Source: Actinomycetota bacterium (GTDB taxonomy: Bacteria; Actinomycetota; Thermoleophilia; Gaiellales; Gaiellaceae). Taken from it: 38,829 bases of DNA. The notes under the pieces were generated by a model. It was not told where the DNA came from and did not search any database. It worked only from the letters and a program-made list of their open reading frames with translations. Within the stretch, counting starts at the first letter, position 1. Each line of letters opens with the position of its first letter. The stretch lies in the NCBI GenBank assembly GCA_005884575.1, contig VAWW01000083.1, positions 1-38,829 on the forward strand, written 5' to 3'. Both the position numbers and the translations under genes were made by a program. Positions 7,942 through 16,379 of this stretch are shown here, piece by piece.

Positions 7942-8855
7942 GATACCTCGTGACCGGAGCCGCGGGCTTCATCGGCTCGCACCTCGCGGAGACGCTCGTC
8001 GCCGGCGGGCACGACGTCGCCGGCCTCGACTGCCTCACCGACTACTACGACCCCGCCCTCAAGGAGGAGAACGCGCGCGGCCTCGTCCTCGAGCGGGTCG
8101 ACCTCGCCGCTGATCCGCTCGACTTCTCCGGCTTCGACGGCGTTTTCCACCTCGCGGGACAACCGGGCGTGCGCAGCTTCGGCGACGTCTTTCCGCTCTA
8201 CCTGCGCCGGAACGTGCTCGCGACGCAGCGCGTGTTCGAGGCTGCGGCGGCCGCGGGTGCGCGCACCGTCTTCGCGTCGTCGTCGTCGATCTACGGCGAA
8301 GCCGAGCGCTACCCGACGCCGGAGGACACCGTCCCTGCACCGCTCTCGCCGTATGGCGTGACGAAGCTCGCGTGCGAGCACCTCGCCCGTGCGTACGCGA
8401 AGGGCTTCGGTCTCGACGCCGTCGTTCTCCGCTACTTCACCGTCTACGGCCCGCGCCAGCGGCCGGACATGCTCTTCGCGCGGGTCGTCAACGCGCTGGC
8501 GAGCGGCGGCGCGTTCGAGATCTACGGCGGCGGCGACCAGTCGCGCAGCTTCACGTACGTCGGCGACACTGTCGACGCGACGATCGCCGCCATGGACTCC
8601 GCGCCGACGGGCGCCGTCTACAACGTCGGCGGCGGGGAGGAGGCGACGGTGCTCGAGGCGATCGCGCTGCTCGAACGGATCTCCGGCCGGACGCTCGACG
8701 TCCGCCATACCGAGGCCGCCGCCGGTGACGTGAGCCGGACGGCCGCCGACGTGACGCGCATCGCGGCCGAGCTCGGCTGGGCCGCGCGCACTCCGCTCGA
8801 GGCGGGGTTGAAGGCCCAGTGGGAGTGGGCAGCGGCTAGAGTCGCCGCCGGATGA
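7938..8855 (+). CDS. NAD-dependent nucleotide-sugar epimerase (UDP-glucuronate/UDP-glucose 4-epimerase type)
   Basis: An extended short-chain dehydrogenase of normal length (305 residues). The NAD-binding GAAGFIG is at residues 7-13, SSSSIYGE is the catalytic Ser region, and YGVTK supplies Tyr139 and Lys143. The segment LTDYYDPALKEENA resembles the YYD..LK signature of CapI/LpsL-type UDP-glucuronate 4-epimerases, favouring UDP-glucuronate to UDP-galacturonate, but UDP-glucose 4-epimerase cannot be excluded. Both the helix NVLATQRVFEAA and the YNVGGGEEATVLEA motif are intact, which makes it a useful comparison for the two shortened relatives at 15462 and 18929. ATG 7938 overlaps the upstream TGA. 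It acts in the cytoplasm to supply activated sugar. Confidence 0.88.
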   Translation: MRYLVTGAAGFIGSHLAETLVAGGHDVAGLDCLTDYYDPALKEENARGLVLERVDLAADPLDFSGFDGVFHLAGQPGVRSFGDVFPLYLRRNVLATQRVFEAAAAAGARTVFASSSSIYGEAERYPTPEDTVPAPLSPYGVTKLACEHLARAYAKGFGLDAVVLRYFTVYGPRQRPDMLFARVVNALASGGAFEIYGGGDQSRSFTYVGDTVDATIAAMDSAPTGAVYNVGGGEEATVLEAIALLERISGRTLDVRHTEAAAGDVSRTAADVTRIAAELGWAARTPLEAGLKAQWEWAAARVAAG

Positions 8856-9718
8856 GCGCCGTTGACGACTGGGACGGCGAGCAGGAGGTCGACTTCCGCC
8901 GTTACTGGGAGGCGCTCCTCGCCCGCTGGTGGCTGCCGCTCGTCGGCCTCGTCGCCGGCGCGATCGTCGGGTACCTGATCTCGCTGGGCGGCGGCCAGGT
9001 CTACCAGGCACAGACGACCGTCTATCTCGGGCAGCCGTACTCGGCCAGCGGGAACATCCAGCTGCAGAGCCTGCAGACGAATCCGAGCACGGTCCGCCAG
9101 ATCGTCACGTCGCAGTCGTCGCTCGCCGCCGCGGCGAAGGCGGCGAAGCTGAAGTCCAGCGCGCTGCGCGGGCAGATCTCCGTCGCCGCCGTGTCCGGCA
9201 ACCTCGCGAAGCTCGGGCAGACGCCGCTCGTCACGATCACCGTTCACGGCGCGAAGCGGGACAAGATCAGGGTCGCGGCGAACGCGCTCGCGCACCAGGT
9301 GATCCAGAAGGTCGGCGGTTACGCGGAGCGAAAGATCGCCATCTTCCATGCGCAGATCTCGCGGGACGAGAAACAGGAGGCGGCGATCCAGCGGCAGATC
9401 GACCAGGCGCAGGCGACGGCGCAGGCCGCGAGCACGCCGACGGACAAGCTCGTCGCCGTCTCGCTCGTCTCGCTCGCGCAGCAGCGGCTCGCGATCGTGG
9501 CCCAGGACCGGTTGAGCGCGTCACAGCTCCTCACGCAGGCGCAGCTGATCGAGGAGCCGCGGGTCGTCACGCCTGCGGGGTCGCAGAAGGTGACGGCGCG
9601 CAGCCGCCGCAACTCGGTCGTCGTCGCTGCGGTGATCGGCCTGATCCTCGGCATCGTCGCGGCGCTCGCGTGGGACTCGGTCGCGGCGCGGGTGGCCTCC
9701 CGCCGCATCGCCGCGTAG
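8852..9718 (+). CDS. Wzz-like polysaccharide chain-length determinant (no kinase domain)
   Basis: The 288-residue protein has the polysaccharide co-polymerase layout. A short cytoplasmic N-terminus with DFRRYWEALLARWWL leads into a first membrane helix (about 28-46). An extracytoplasmic part follows, including a Gln/Ala-rich helical stretch around 165-205, and a second helix (VVVAAVIGLILGIVAALAW) lies near the C-terminus. There is no Walker motif or Tyr-rich tail, so it is not the BY-kinase fusion form. Wzz-type proteins set chain length together with Wzy polymerases; the matching polymerase candidate here is at 20531-21835. ATG 8852 overlaps the upstream stop (ATGA). Confidence 0.85.
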   Translation: MSAVDDWDGEQEVDFRRYWEALLARWWLPLVGLVAGAIVGYLISLGGGQVYQAQTTVYLGQPYSASGNIQLQSLQTNPSTVRQIVTSQSSLAAAAKAAKLKSSALRGQISVAAVSGNLAKLGQTPLVTITVHGAKRDKIRVAANALAHQVIQKVGGYAERKIAIFHAQISRDEKQEAAIQRQIDQAQATAQAASTPTDKLVAVSLVSLAQQRLAIVAQDRLSASQLLTQAQLIEEPRVVTPAGSQKVTARSRRNSVVVAAVIGLILGIVAALAWDSVAARVASRRIAA

Positions 9719-9727
9719 CGTTCGCCC

Positions 9728-10669
9728 ATGCTCGAGGGCAAGCGCGTCGCAGTCGTAGTCCCAGCGCACGATGAGGAGGAGCTCATCGGCACGACGATCG
9801 CCGGCGTCCCGGAGTTTGTCGACCGGATCTACGTCGTCGACGACGCGTCCGGCGACGCGACGGTCGAGCGGGCGCAGTCGGTCGCCGACCCGCGCGTCGA
9901 GGTGATCCGCCACGCGCGCAACGAGGGCGTCGGCGCCGCGATCGTCACGGGCTACAAGCGCGCGATCGACGAGAAGATGGACGTCGCGGCCGTGATGGCC
10001 GGCGACAACCAGATGGATCCGTACGACCTCGAGAACCTCGTGCAGCCGGTCGCGCGCGGCGAGGTCGACTACGCGAAGGCGAACCGGCTGGTGACCGGCG
10101 AGGCGTGGAAGCTGATCCCGCGCACGCGGTACCTCGGCAACGCGGCGTTGTCGCTCCTGACGAAGATCGCGTCCGGCTACTGGCATGTCGCCGACTCGCA
10201 GTCGGGATACACGGCGATCGCATTGAGGACGCTGCAGGCACTCGACCTCGACCGCGTCTACCGTCGCTACGGGTTCCCGAACGACATGCTCGTGCACCTG
10301 AACGTCGTCAACGCGCGGGTGCGGGACGTGCCGTCGCGCCCGGTCTACGGCGTGGGCGAGCGCTCGGGGATCCGATACCGGCACGTCGTGCCGAAGATCT
10401 CGTGGCTGCTCGTGAAGGGCTTCTTCTGGCGGATGCGCGAGAAGTACGTGATCCGCGACTTCCATCCGTTGGTGTTCTTCTACGCGCTGGGGTTCTTTGC
10501 GACGCTGGCGGGCCTCGTGCTCGGCGGAATCGAGCTCGGCTACCGCATCGCGGGTTACCAGGTGAGCGTCGGCACGGTGGTGCTGGTCGCCCTGCTGCTG
10601 ATCTCGGGGTCGCAGTTCACGCTCTTCGCGATGTGGTTCGATATGGAGTCGAACAAGGATCTGCGCTAG
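9728..10669 (+). CDS. DPM1-like family 2 glycosyltransferase with two C-terminal membrane helices
   Basis: The GT-A domain has VVVPAHDEEELIG, the nucleotide-binding VVDDASGDATVE, NEGVGAAIVTGYK and AVMAGDNQMDP in the place of the metal-binding DXD. It then carries DSQSGYTAI. Two membrane helices follow (about 252-275 and 283-303), and the protein ends FDMESNKDLR. This is the layout of dolichyl- or polyprenyl-phosphate mannose/glucose synthase relatives, so transfer to undecaprenyl phosphate to feed GT-C enzymes (for example those at 11615, 12727 or 31541) is a sensible but unproven role. It starts 9 bases after the Wzz gene and closes the run that begins at 1907. Its stop is interlocked with that of the opposing gene (CTAG). 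Confidence 0.88.
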   Translation: MLEGKRVAVVVPAHDEEELIGTTIAGVPEFVDRIYVVDDASGDATVERAQSVADPRVEVIRHARNEGVGAAIVTGYKRAIDEKMDVAAVMAGDNQMDPYDLENLVQPVARGEVDYAKANRLVTGEAWKLIPRTRYLGNAALSLLTKIASGYWHVADSQSGYTAIALRTLQALDLDRVYRRYGFPNDMLVHLNVVNARVRDVPSRPVYGVGERSGIRYRHVVPKISWLLVKGFFWRMREKYVIRDFHPLVFFYALGFFATLAGLVLGGIELGYRIAGYQVSVGTVVLVALLLISGSQFTLFAMWFDMESNKDLR

Positions 10670-11637
10670 AGGTCGAGCCACGGATCCGGCTCGGCCGCCG
10701 GGCGCTCCGTGCGCGCCTTCGCTCGCGCTGCGTCGACGCGCGACCTCGGCAGCAGCGCCGCGGCGACGTATTTCGCGAGTGTCCGTCCGCTGATCACCGA
10801 CGGGTCCCGGCGCCTCGCACGCAGTGCCGGCCGCATCGTCGCGCGATAGTCGCCGCCGATCCACGCCGCCTGCGCGATCTGCATCTGCAGGTACGCCTCG
10901 ATCCCGCGGCGGCCCGGCGGATCCGCTTCACCGAGCCACGCGAGCTCTTTGTGCGCGAGTCGCACCCACGTCTGTGGATCCTTGTCGTGCGACCAGTTCG
11001 TCTCGTGGAAGCAGTACTTCGTCAGGGGCTCGTCGACGAGCCGGAAGTCGTAGCGGCGGCGCAGGCGGTGCACGAAGTCCAGATCGTCCACCGCCGACAG
11101 CGCCTCGTCGAAGCCGCCGATCTCCTCGATGCATTCACGCCGCACGAGGAACGTGCCGATCTGGAACGATGAGCGGCGCAGCAGCCAGACGTAGGGGTAC
11201 CCGGCAGCCGCGACGTCGCGGAAGAGCCGGAAGCCGCGCTCGGTCGCTGCCGCGTAGACGTCCCCCTCGCCATTCGCGACGTAGACGAGCGAGTGTACGA
11301 CGTCGGCGCCTTCGTCGCGCAGCAGCGGTACCTGCCGCTCGAGCTTGGCCGGCAGCCAGATGTCGTCGTCGTCGATGAAGCCGATATACGCTCCCGACGA
11401 AACCGCGATCCCCGTGTTCCGAGCCGCTGCGACACCCTGGTTTCGCTCGTGCCGCACGAGGCGGACCCGCTCGTCCGGATGGCCGCCGACGAAATCGGCG
11501 ATCGCGCCGGACGGCCCGTCGTCGACGACGACGACCTCAAGGTCGGAAAACGTCTGCGCGAGGACGCTGTCGATCGCGCGCGGCAGCAGCTCGAGTCGGC
11601 TGTAGGTCGGGAGGATGACGCTGACTGTCGGTGGCAC
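10666..11637 (-). CDS. Family 2 glycosyltransferase
   Basis: A 323-residue soluble GT-A enzyme: VSVILPTYSRLELLPRAIDS, VVVVDDGPSG, NQGVAAARNTGI and FIDDDDIW with the metal-binding acidic cluster. GGFDEALSAVDDLDFVHRL then provides the catalytic-base region. There are no membrane helices, so it acts on the cytoplasmic face on a lipid-linked acceptor. GTG 11637 places the start immediately before the first beta strand. The 5' end overlaps the divergent gene at 11615 by 23 bases, so promoters for each must lie inside the other. The 3' end shares CTAG with the converging gene. Sugar specificity is unknown. Confidence 0.9.
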   Translation of the reverse strand: MPPTVSVILPTYSRLELLPRAIDSVLAQTFSDLEVVVVDDGPSGAIADFVGGHPDERVRLVRHERNQGVAAARNTGIAVSSGAYIGFIDDDDIWLPAKLERQVPLLRDEGADVVHSLVYVANGEGDVYAAATERGFRLFRDVAAAGYPYVWLLRRSSFQIGTFLVRRECIEEIGGFDEALSAVDDLDFVHRLRRRYDFRLVDEPLTKYCFHETNWSHDKDPQTWVRLAHKELAWLGEADPPGRRGIEAYLQMQIAQAAWIGGDYRATMRPALRARRRDPSVISGRTLAKYVAAALLPRSRVDAARAKARTERPAAEPDPWLDL

Positions 11638-12832
11638 CGGCGATCGGCGGCGAGCCTACCTCGTCCCCGCTGGCGTCTCCATGGTCCTCTTCACGGTCTG
11701 CTGTCTCGTCCCGCGCGGCGGACTACTCAGCGGCGAGCCGTTCGTCGACATTCGCCACTATGCAGCCTTCTCGCAGCAGATGCTCCACGGGAAGCTGCCC
11801 TACCGCGACTTCTTCTTCGAATACCCCCCGGGCGCGGTGCCGCCGATCGCGCTCCCGGGCTGGATCTCGCAGCCGCATTACCAGACGCTGTTCCGCGTCG
11901 AGATGCTTCTCTTCGGCTTCGCGGCGATCGCGGCGTCGTTCTGGTGCCTGCGGGTCGTCGGCTCGTCGCGGCTGCGGGTCTGGATCGCCGCAGTCGCCCT
12001 CGGGCTCGCACCGCTCGCGCTCGGCCCCGTACTGCTGAACGGCTACGACCTCTGGCCGACCGCGCTGACGGTCGGAGCGATCCGACTACTCCTAGCGGGA
12101 CGGCTGACGGCGGCGGGCGGGATGATCGGGCTGGGGGCGGGGGCCAAGGCCTTCACCGCGGCGCTCCTGCCGCTTGCCTGGCGGGGTCGGACGATCGCTG
12201 CGGCCGCGGCCGGGTTCGCGGCGGTCTGTCTGCCTGCGCTCGTTGTAGGGCCCGGCGGGCTCCGCTTCAGCTTCTGGACGCAGGTGAAGCGCGGCCTCCA
12301 CTCGGAGAGTCTCGGCGGGTCGCTGCTCGTGGCGTTCCACCACGCCCGCCTCGAGCCGCGCCCGCCCGGTTCGCTCGACGTCGTCGGCGGACTGGCTTCG
12401 GCCCTCGCCGCCGTCAGCACCGTCGTCGAGATCGCCGCGGTGCTCGCGGTCGCGGTCCTCGCCTTACGTGCTCCGCGGTCCCGGGAGACGACGTTGCTCG
12501 CCGCGGTTGCAGCGATCGTGGCCGTTGTCGCCTTCGGCAAGGCGTTCTCCCCGCAGTACCTCGTCTGGCTCGTGCCGCTCGTGCCGCTCGTGTCGCTGCC
12601 CGGCACCGTGCTGCTCGGCGCCGCGGCGGTGATCACGCAGCTCTGGGTGCTTCGAGTCTTCACGCCGTTCGACCCGGGCGGGCCGGGATGGATCGCGGTC
12701 GTGCGGAACCTGCTGATCGTCGGGATCTACGCGCTGCTCGTGCGCGGGCTCGCCCGCGTCGCGGTGACGACGCGCAGGACGGCGACCGCACCCGCAGACC
12801 AGAGGACGAAGAAGCTCGGCAGGCTCGCGTAG
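11615..12832 (+). CDS. GT87-like (DUF2029) polyprenyl-phosphate-dependent membrane glycosyltransferase
   Basis: A roughly ten-helix membrane protein of 405 residues. The first outer loop carries DIRHYAAFSQQMLHGKLPYR followed by DFFFEYPPGA, the acidic/aromatic pattern of GT-C mannosyltransferases such as the mycobacterial PimE group. Further on, GKAFSPQYLVWLVPLVPLV is also characteristic. These enzymes take a sugar from polyprenyl-phosphate-sugar on the outer face of the membrane. ATG 11615 is used; ATG 11681 would remove the basic RRR that precedes the first helix. The last 106 bases overlap the convergent gene at 12727, giving a basic tail rich in Thr, Arg and Lys that is probably not part of the fold. 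Confidence 0.82.
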   Translation: MTLTVGGTGDRRRAYLVPAGVSMVLFTVCCLVPRGGLLSGEPFVDIRHYAAFSQQMLHGKLPYRDFFFEYPPGAVPPIALPGWISQPHYQTLFRVEMLLFGFAAIAASFWCLRVVGSSRLRVWIAAVALGLAPLALGPVLLNGYDLWPTALTVGAIRLLLAGRLTAAGGMIGLGAGAKAFTAALLPLAWRGRTIAAAAAGFAAVCLPALVVGPGGLRFSFWTQVKRGLHSESLGGSLLVAFHHARLEPRPPGSLDVVGGLASALAAVSTVVEIAAVLAVAVLALRAPRSRETTLLAAVAAIVAVVAFGKAFSPQYLVWLVPLVPLVSLPGTVLLGAAAVITQLWVLRVFTPFDPGGPGWIAVVRNLLIVGIYALLVRGLARVAVTTRRTATAPADQRTKKLGRLA

Positions 12833-13980
12833 AGGAAGCGCGGGTGCTGCGGCGTGTTCGCATAGAAGCTGTAGAAGATCGGATTCACGAGCGTCCACAC
12901 GGCGACCAGCGCCAGCGGCCACGGTCGCCGCACCGCGAAGCAGCCGACCGCTGCGAGTGGGAGCACGACCGCGAGCGTGTGCGGGTCGAAGATGAGCGAG
13001 TCCGACCAGCTCCGCGTGAAGTAGCTCAGCTCGAACGGCTTCTGCGGCCACGACTGCGGGTTGTCGAAGAGCTTGGGATAGCTGATCGGCCAGTAGACGA
13101 GCACGAGCGGCGCCAGGCTCATAACGCCGGCGACGTACGGAAGGACGCGTCGCCGCTCGCCGCGGAAGCGCCACGCGAGCAGCGCCAGCGCGATGCCCGC
13201 CGTGACGCCGTTCGAGAGCTTGACGAGCGTCGCGAAGCTCAAGGCCGTTCCGGCCAGCGCGAGACGCATCCCCGCGAGTCGCGGCGAGAGCAGCAGTGCG
13301 AGCGCGGTCGCGCAGAGCGCCGTCGACAGCGGCTCGGTGTACATGTGGAGGCCCGCGTCGACCGCCCACTGGCCGTTCTCCCACGCGCTGTGACCTGCGA
13401 TCGCGCCGCTGAGGAACGGCCAGAACGCCCAGACCGCGGCGGCGACGAGGCCGACCGAGCGGCGGCCGGTCGCGTAGAGACCCGCGAAGAAGATGGCCAC
13501 GAGCGTGACGACGTTGAACGCAAGCTGGAGCGGCAGGCCGATCCAGAACGCGACGTTCTGGTCCAGGTGTCCGATCGCGCGAGCCGGGAGCAGCGCCAGC
13601 GCCCAGACGAGCGGCCAGCCGAAGACCGCGGCGCCGCTCGCGTTCTGCTCGGCGACGTCTGCGCAGGCGACGAGTCCGAACACGAATGCGGCCAGCGGGA
13701 TGAGCCAGACCCGCCGCTCGGGTCTGCGCGTCCATTCGCGCACGAGCCAGACGCAGAACGCGAGGGTGAACAGGGCAAGCAACGCGAGGCCGATGCGCGG
13801 CAGCCGACCCCACGCAGCCAGGAACTCGCGCGTCGCCGCGTAGAACCCCGTCGCGTCGCCGCTCAGTCCATGGCGCCGGTACTCGGGCAGGCCAGGGAGA
13901 TCCGCGTGCGCGAGCTCGGCGAGCGGGATGGCGACGCGGACGGCGGCGAGCACGGCGAGGGCGATCCAGATGCGGCGCAC
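12727..13980 (-). CDS. Polytopic membrane glycosyltransferase (GT-C type)
   Basis: A 417-residue protein with about ten to eleven hydrophobic helices. Between helices 1 and 2 is an outer loop with SGDATGFYAATREF, whose Asp fits the catalytic acid position of GT-C enzymes; a later loop has NGQWAVDAGLHMYTEPLSTA. Both are compatible with transfer from a polyprenyl-phosphate sugar, but I cannot name a CAZy family with confidence. GTG 13980 (VRRIWIALAVL) gives a short basic N-terminus before helix 1. The gene follows the FN3/hydrolase-like gene with 17 bases between them, so the two are probably co-transcribed. The 3' end overlaps the GT87-like gene by 106 bases on the other strand. Confidence 0.75.
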   Translation of the reverse strand: MRRIWIALAVLAAVRVAIPLAELAHADLPGLPEYRRHGLSGDATGFYAATREFLAAWGRLPRIGLALLALFTLAFCVWLVREWTRRPERRVWLIPLAAFVFGLVACADVAEQNASGAAVFGWPLVWALALLPARAIGHLDQNVAFWIGLPLQLAFNVVTLVAIFFAGLYATGRRSVGLVAAAVWAFWPFLSGAIAGHSAWENGQWAVDAGLHMYTEPLSTALCATALALLLSPRLAGMRLALAGTALSFATLVKLSNGVTAGIALALLAWRFRGERRRVLPYVAGVMSLAPLVLVYWPISYPKLFDNPQSWPQKPFELSYFTRSWSDSLIFDPHTLAVVLPLAAVGCFAVRRPWPLALVAVWTLVNPIFYSFYANTPQHPRFLYASLPSFFVLWSAGAVAVLRVVTATRASPRTSSA

Positions 13981-13997
13981 CGCGCGACGGTACCGCG

Positions 13998-15404
13998 TCA
14001 ACCGGGTGGAGCGATATACACCCGCGTGCCGAGGGGCGCGATCGTCTCCGTGAGAACACCGCCGTGCGCGCGAAGCGTGCCGCCGCCGAGCATCTGCACC
14101 TCGCGGTCGCCGAGCGCGCCGACGGCGATGCGCGCCTGGACCGGCCGCCGCGTCGGGTTGACCGCGACGACGTAGACCGCGTCCTCGAGGACGTGCGCCG
14201 CGACGCGTAACGGCGCATTCGCGGACGCCGGAGTGGATGCGCCCAGAAGCGCAGGCGCGATCGCCTTCACGTCCGCAGTGACCGCTGCGACGGCGGCTGC
14301 GTTCGCCGGCGTCCACTCGCCCGGGAAGAAGCCGAGCCCGTGCGCGCCGCCTGCGACGGCGAGCCAGCTCTCCGCACGGATCACCTTAGGCGTGACGACG
14401 CCGCCCCGCGCGCCGCAGTCCATCTTCCCCGACTCGATCCACTGGAAGGTCGGCCTGCCACCGGCGAGCCCGACGAGCTCGCGCTGCGCGCTGTAGACGT
14501 CGTCGATCTCGGTCTTCAGGCACCACGACTGCAGCGGGTAGAGGTCGAAGCCGACGACATCGGAGCGTGCGATCAGCCCGGGATACATCGCGCGTCCCCA
14601 GGCGAGCGGCGCGGCGCGTGAGTAGACGTGGTTGCTCAGCGTCAGGAGCGAGATGCGCCCGACGATGGAGGCCTCCGGCACCGGCGGCAGCGTGCGACCC
14701 GTGAGGTGATGGGAGTCCGCCTCGTCCGGAAAGAACCAGCCGATCAGCGCGGGATTCTGCGCCTCGGCGTCGCCGGCGATCCCGGCCGAGAGCGCGCGCC
14801 CGGCGAGCGCGTCGACCTGCGCGTTCGCCCCGCCGCACGGATTGTGCGCGATCAGGTTGATCCCAGAGGCGATGAGGTTGCCGTACTGCGCCGGGCACTC
14901 GCCCCAGACCATCAGCGGGAAGAACGGACTGCCGTCGAGCACGATCGCGCCGCCGCCGGTGGACGCGACCGTGGACGTCGATGGGCGCGGTGTGTGGAAC
15001 GCGACCTCGCGGCCAGCGACCGCGACCCGGTAGTCGGTGTCGAACACGAGCCCACGCACGGTCGCCGAGTGGTCGACAGACGGGCCGACCGCCGCGCTCC
15101 AGAGCGTCGGCGGTCCGGAGCCGAGCGAGACAGCCAGGCGGTCGGTGCTTTCGGTGTCCGTCCGCCAGGAGATCGTGGCGGAGAACGGGGTCACCGAAGT
15201 CACCTGCACGGGCGCAGGCGGAGGCGCCGTCGTCGTCGCGGGCGGCGCAGTCGTCGTTGCCGGCGGCGGTGCCGCGGCCGTCGTCGGCGGCGTCTTCGGG
15301 GCAGGGCTCCGCAGAAGCAGGACTGCGCCGACGACTCCAAGCAGCAGGAGACCGGCGCCGAAGAGGGCACGCGTGACCAGCGCGCCCCGGTCGCGTCGGG
15401 CCAT
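13998..15404 (-). CDS. Membrane-anchored FN3 plus glycoside-hydrolase-like protein
   Basis: ATG 15404 starts a 468-residue protein. It has a basic N-terminus with one membrane helix (ALFGAGLLLLGVVGAVLLL), then a Pro/Thr/Ala wall-spanning linker (about 35-65, ATTTAPPATTTAPPP). A fibronectin type III domain follows (about 66-150, VTSVTPFSATISWRTDTEST). The remaining part looks like a TIM-barrel glycosidase (FFPLMVWGECPAQYGNLIA, GWFFPDEAD, DVVGFDLYPLQSW, PTFQWIES) and ends in a beta-rich domain. Acidic residues in PDEAD and WIES are candidate catalytic carboxylates. Its place among biosynthetic genes suggests trimming or anchoring the exported polymer. ATG 15428 is an alternative start eight residues earlier. 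Confidence 0.72.
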   Translation of the reverse strand: MARRDRGALVTRALFGAGLLLLGVVGAVLLLRSPAPKTPPTTAAAPPPATTTAPPATTTAPPPAPVQVTSVTPFSATISWRTDTESTDRLAVSLGSGPPTLWSAAVGPSVDHSATVRGLVFDTDYRVAVAGREVAFHTPRPSTSTVASTGGGAIVLDGSPFFPLMVWGECPAQYGNLIASGINLIAHNPCGGANAQVDALAGRALSAGIAGDAEAQNPALIGWFFPDEADSHHLTGRTLPPVPEASIVGRISLLTLSNHVYSRAAPLAWGRAMYPGLIARSDVVGFDLYPLQSWCLKTEIDDVYSAQRELVGLAGGRPTFQWIESGKMDCGARGGVVTPKVIRAESWLAVAGGAHGLGFFPGEWTPANAAAVAAVTADVKAIAPALLGASTPASANAPLRVAAHVLEDAVYVVAVNPTRRPVQARIAVGALGDREVQMLGGGTLRAHGGVLTETIAPLGTRVYIAPPG

Positions 15405-15461
15405 GCAGCGACCGTATCGCACCTGCATTAAAGGGTTTGTAAGGAGTGCGACCGCGGCTCC
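15405..15461. promoter_or_regulatory. Divergent promoter region
   Basis: This 57-bp gap separates two divergent genes and holds the most AT-rich patch nearby (15425-15441, ATTAAAGGGTTTGTAA) in otherwise very GC-rich DNA. AAGGAG at 15441-15446 lies 15 bases before GTG 15462, far for a ribosome-binding site of that start. No convincing -35/-10 pair can be fixed by eye, so the promoter call rests on gene geometry and composition. Confidence 0.35.
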
Positions 15462-16379
15462 GTGGCCTCGGTAGCATCGCTCTCCGTGCCCACCGCAGTC
15501 GTCACCGGCGGGGCCGGCTTCCTCGGATCGCATCTCTGCGAGGCGCTCGTCGAGCGCGGCGAGCGCGTGATCTGCGTCGACAACCTCGAGACCGGCTCGC
15601 TCCAGAACGTCGAGCACCTACGTGGGCCGGAGTTCACGTTCGTGAACCACGACCTGACGTCCCACCTCGAGATCGAGGTGGACATCGACTTCGTCTTCCA
15701 CCTCGCCAGCCCGGCGAGCCCGATCGATTACCTGCGCCTGCCGCTGCAGGCCAAGCGGAAGCGCGCCCGGTTCCTGCTCGCGTCGACGAGTGAGGTCTAC
15801 GGCGATCCGAGCATCCACCCGCAGCCCGAGACGTACTGGGGCAACGTCAATCCGATCGGCCCGCGCGGCGTCTACGACGAGGCGAAGCGTTATGCCGAGG
15901 CGCTGACGATGGCGTACCACCGCCAGCAAGGCGTCGACACGTGCATCGTCCGCATCTTCAACACCTATGGGGCCCGGATGCGACCGCACGACGGTCGCGC
16001 GATCCCGACGTTCGTCAGGCAGGCGCTCGCCGACGATCCGCTGACCGTTTTCGGCGACGGCTCGCAGACGCGCAGCTTCTGCTACGTCGACGACTTGATC
16101 CACGGTCTCGTCCTGCTCGCCGAGAGTGGCGAGCACTTCCCCGTCAACATCGGCAATCCGCAGGAGCTCTCCCTGCTCGAGCTGGCCCAGACCGTCATCG
16201 CGGTCACAGGCTCGAAGAGCGAGATCGTCTTCGAGGCGCTGCCCGTTGACGATCCGCAAGTCCGGCAACCGGACATCACCCGCGCCAGGCAGCTACTCGG
16301 GTGGGAACCCACCGTTCCGCTCGAGGAGGGCCTGCGGCGAACGCTGCAAGCGAACCCACGGGAGTCACCGAGTGTCTAA
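15462..16379 (+). CDS. UDP-glucuronate decarboxylase-like (UDP-xylose synthase family) with an apparent internal deletion
   Basis: The protein has family-defining blocks: [47 protein letters not shown], Tyr138/Lys142 in [17 protein letters not shown] and [15 protein letters not shown]. These enzymes convert UDP-glucuronate to UDP-xylose in the cytoplasm. Between PLQ (ending base 15749) and [12 protein letters not shown], about 15 residues are missing compared with what I know of the family. The missing part is the helix that usually reads like TLKVG..GTHN.LGL and leads into the beta strand carrying the catalytic Ser/Thr. The frame is kept, so the gene may be expressed but misfold, or be a decaying copy. 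GTG 15462 is used; GTG 15486 also fits. Its stop overlaps the next gene by eight bases. Confidence 0.82.
   Translation: MASVASLSVPTAVVTGGAGFLGSHLCEALVERGERVICVDNLETGSLQNVEHLRGPEFTFVNHDLTSHLEIEVDIDFVFHLASPASPIDYLRLPLQAKRKRARFLLASTSEVYGDPSIHPQPETYWGNVNPIGPRGVYDEAKRYAEALTMAYHRQQGVDTCIVRIFNTYGARMRPHDGRAIPTFVRQALADDPLTVFGDGSQTRSFCYVDDLIHGLVLLAESGEHFPVNIGNPQELSLLELAQTVIAVTGSKSEIVFEALPVDDPQVRQPDITRARQLLGWEPTVPLEEGLRRTLQANPRESPSV

Noticed and set aside
11293..14175. Plus-strand open frame of about 960 codons
   Set aside because: Low-complexity charged sequence out of frame with three well-supported genes in the same DNA.
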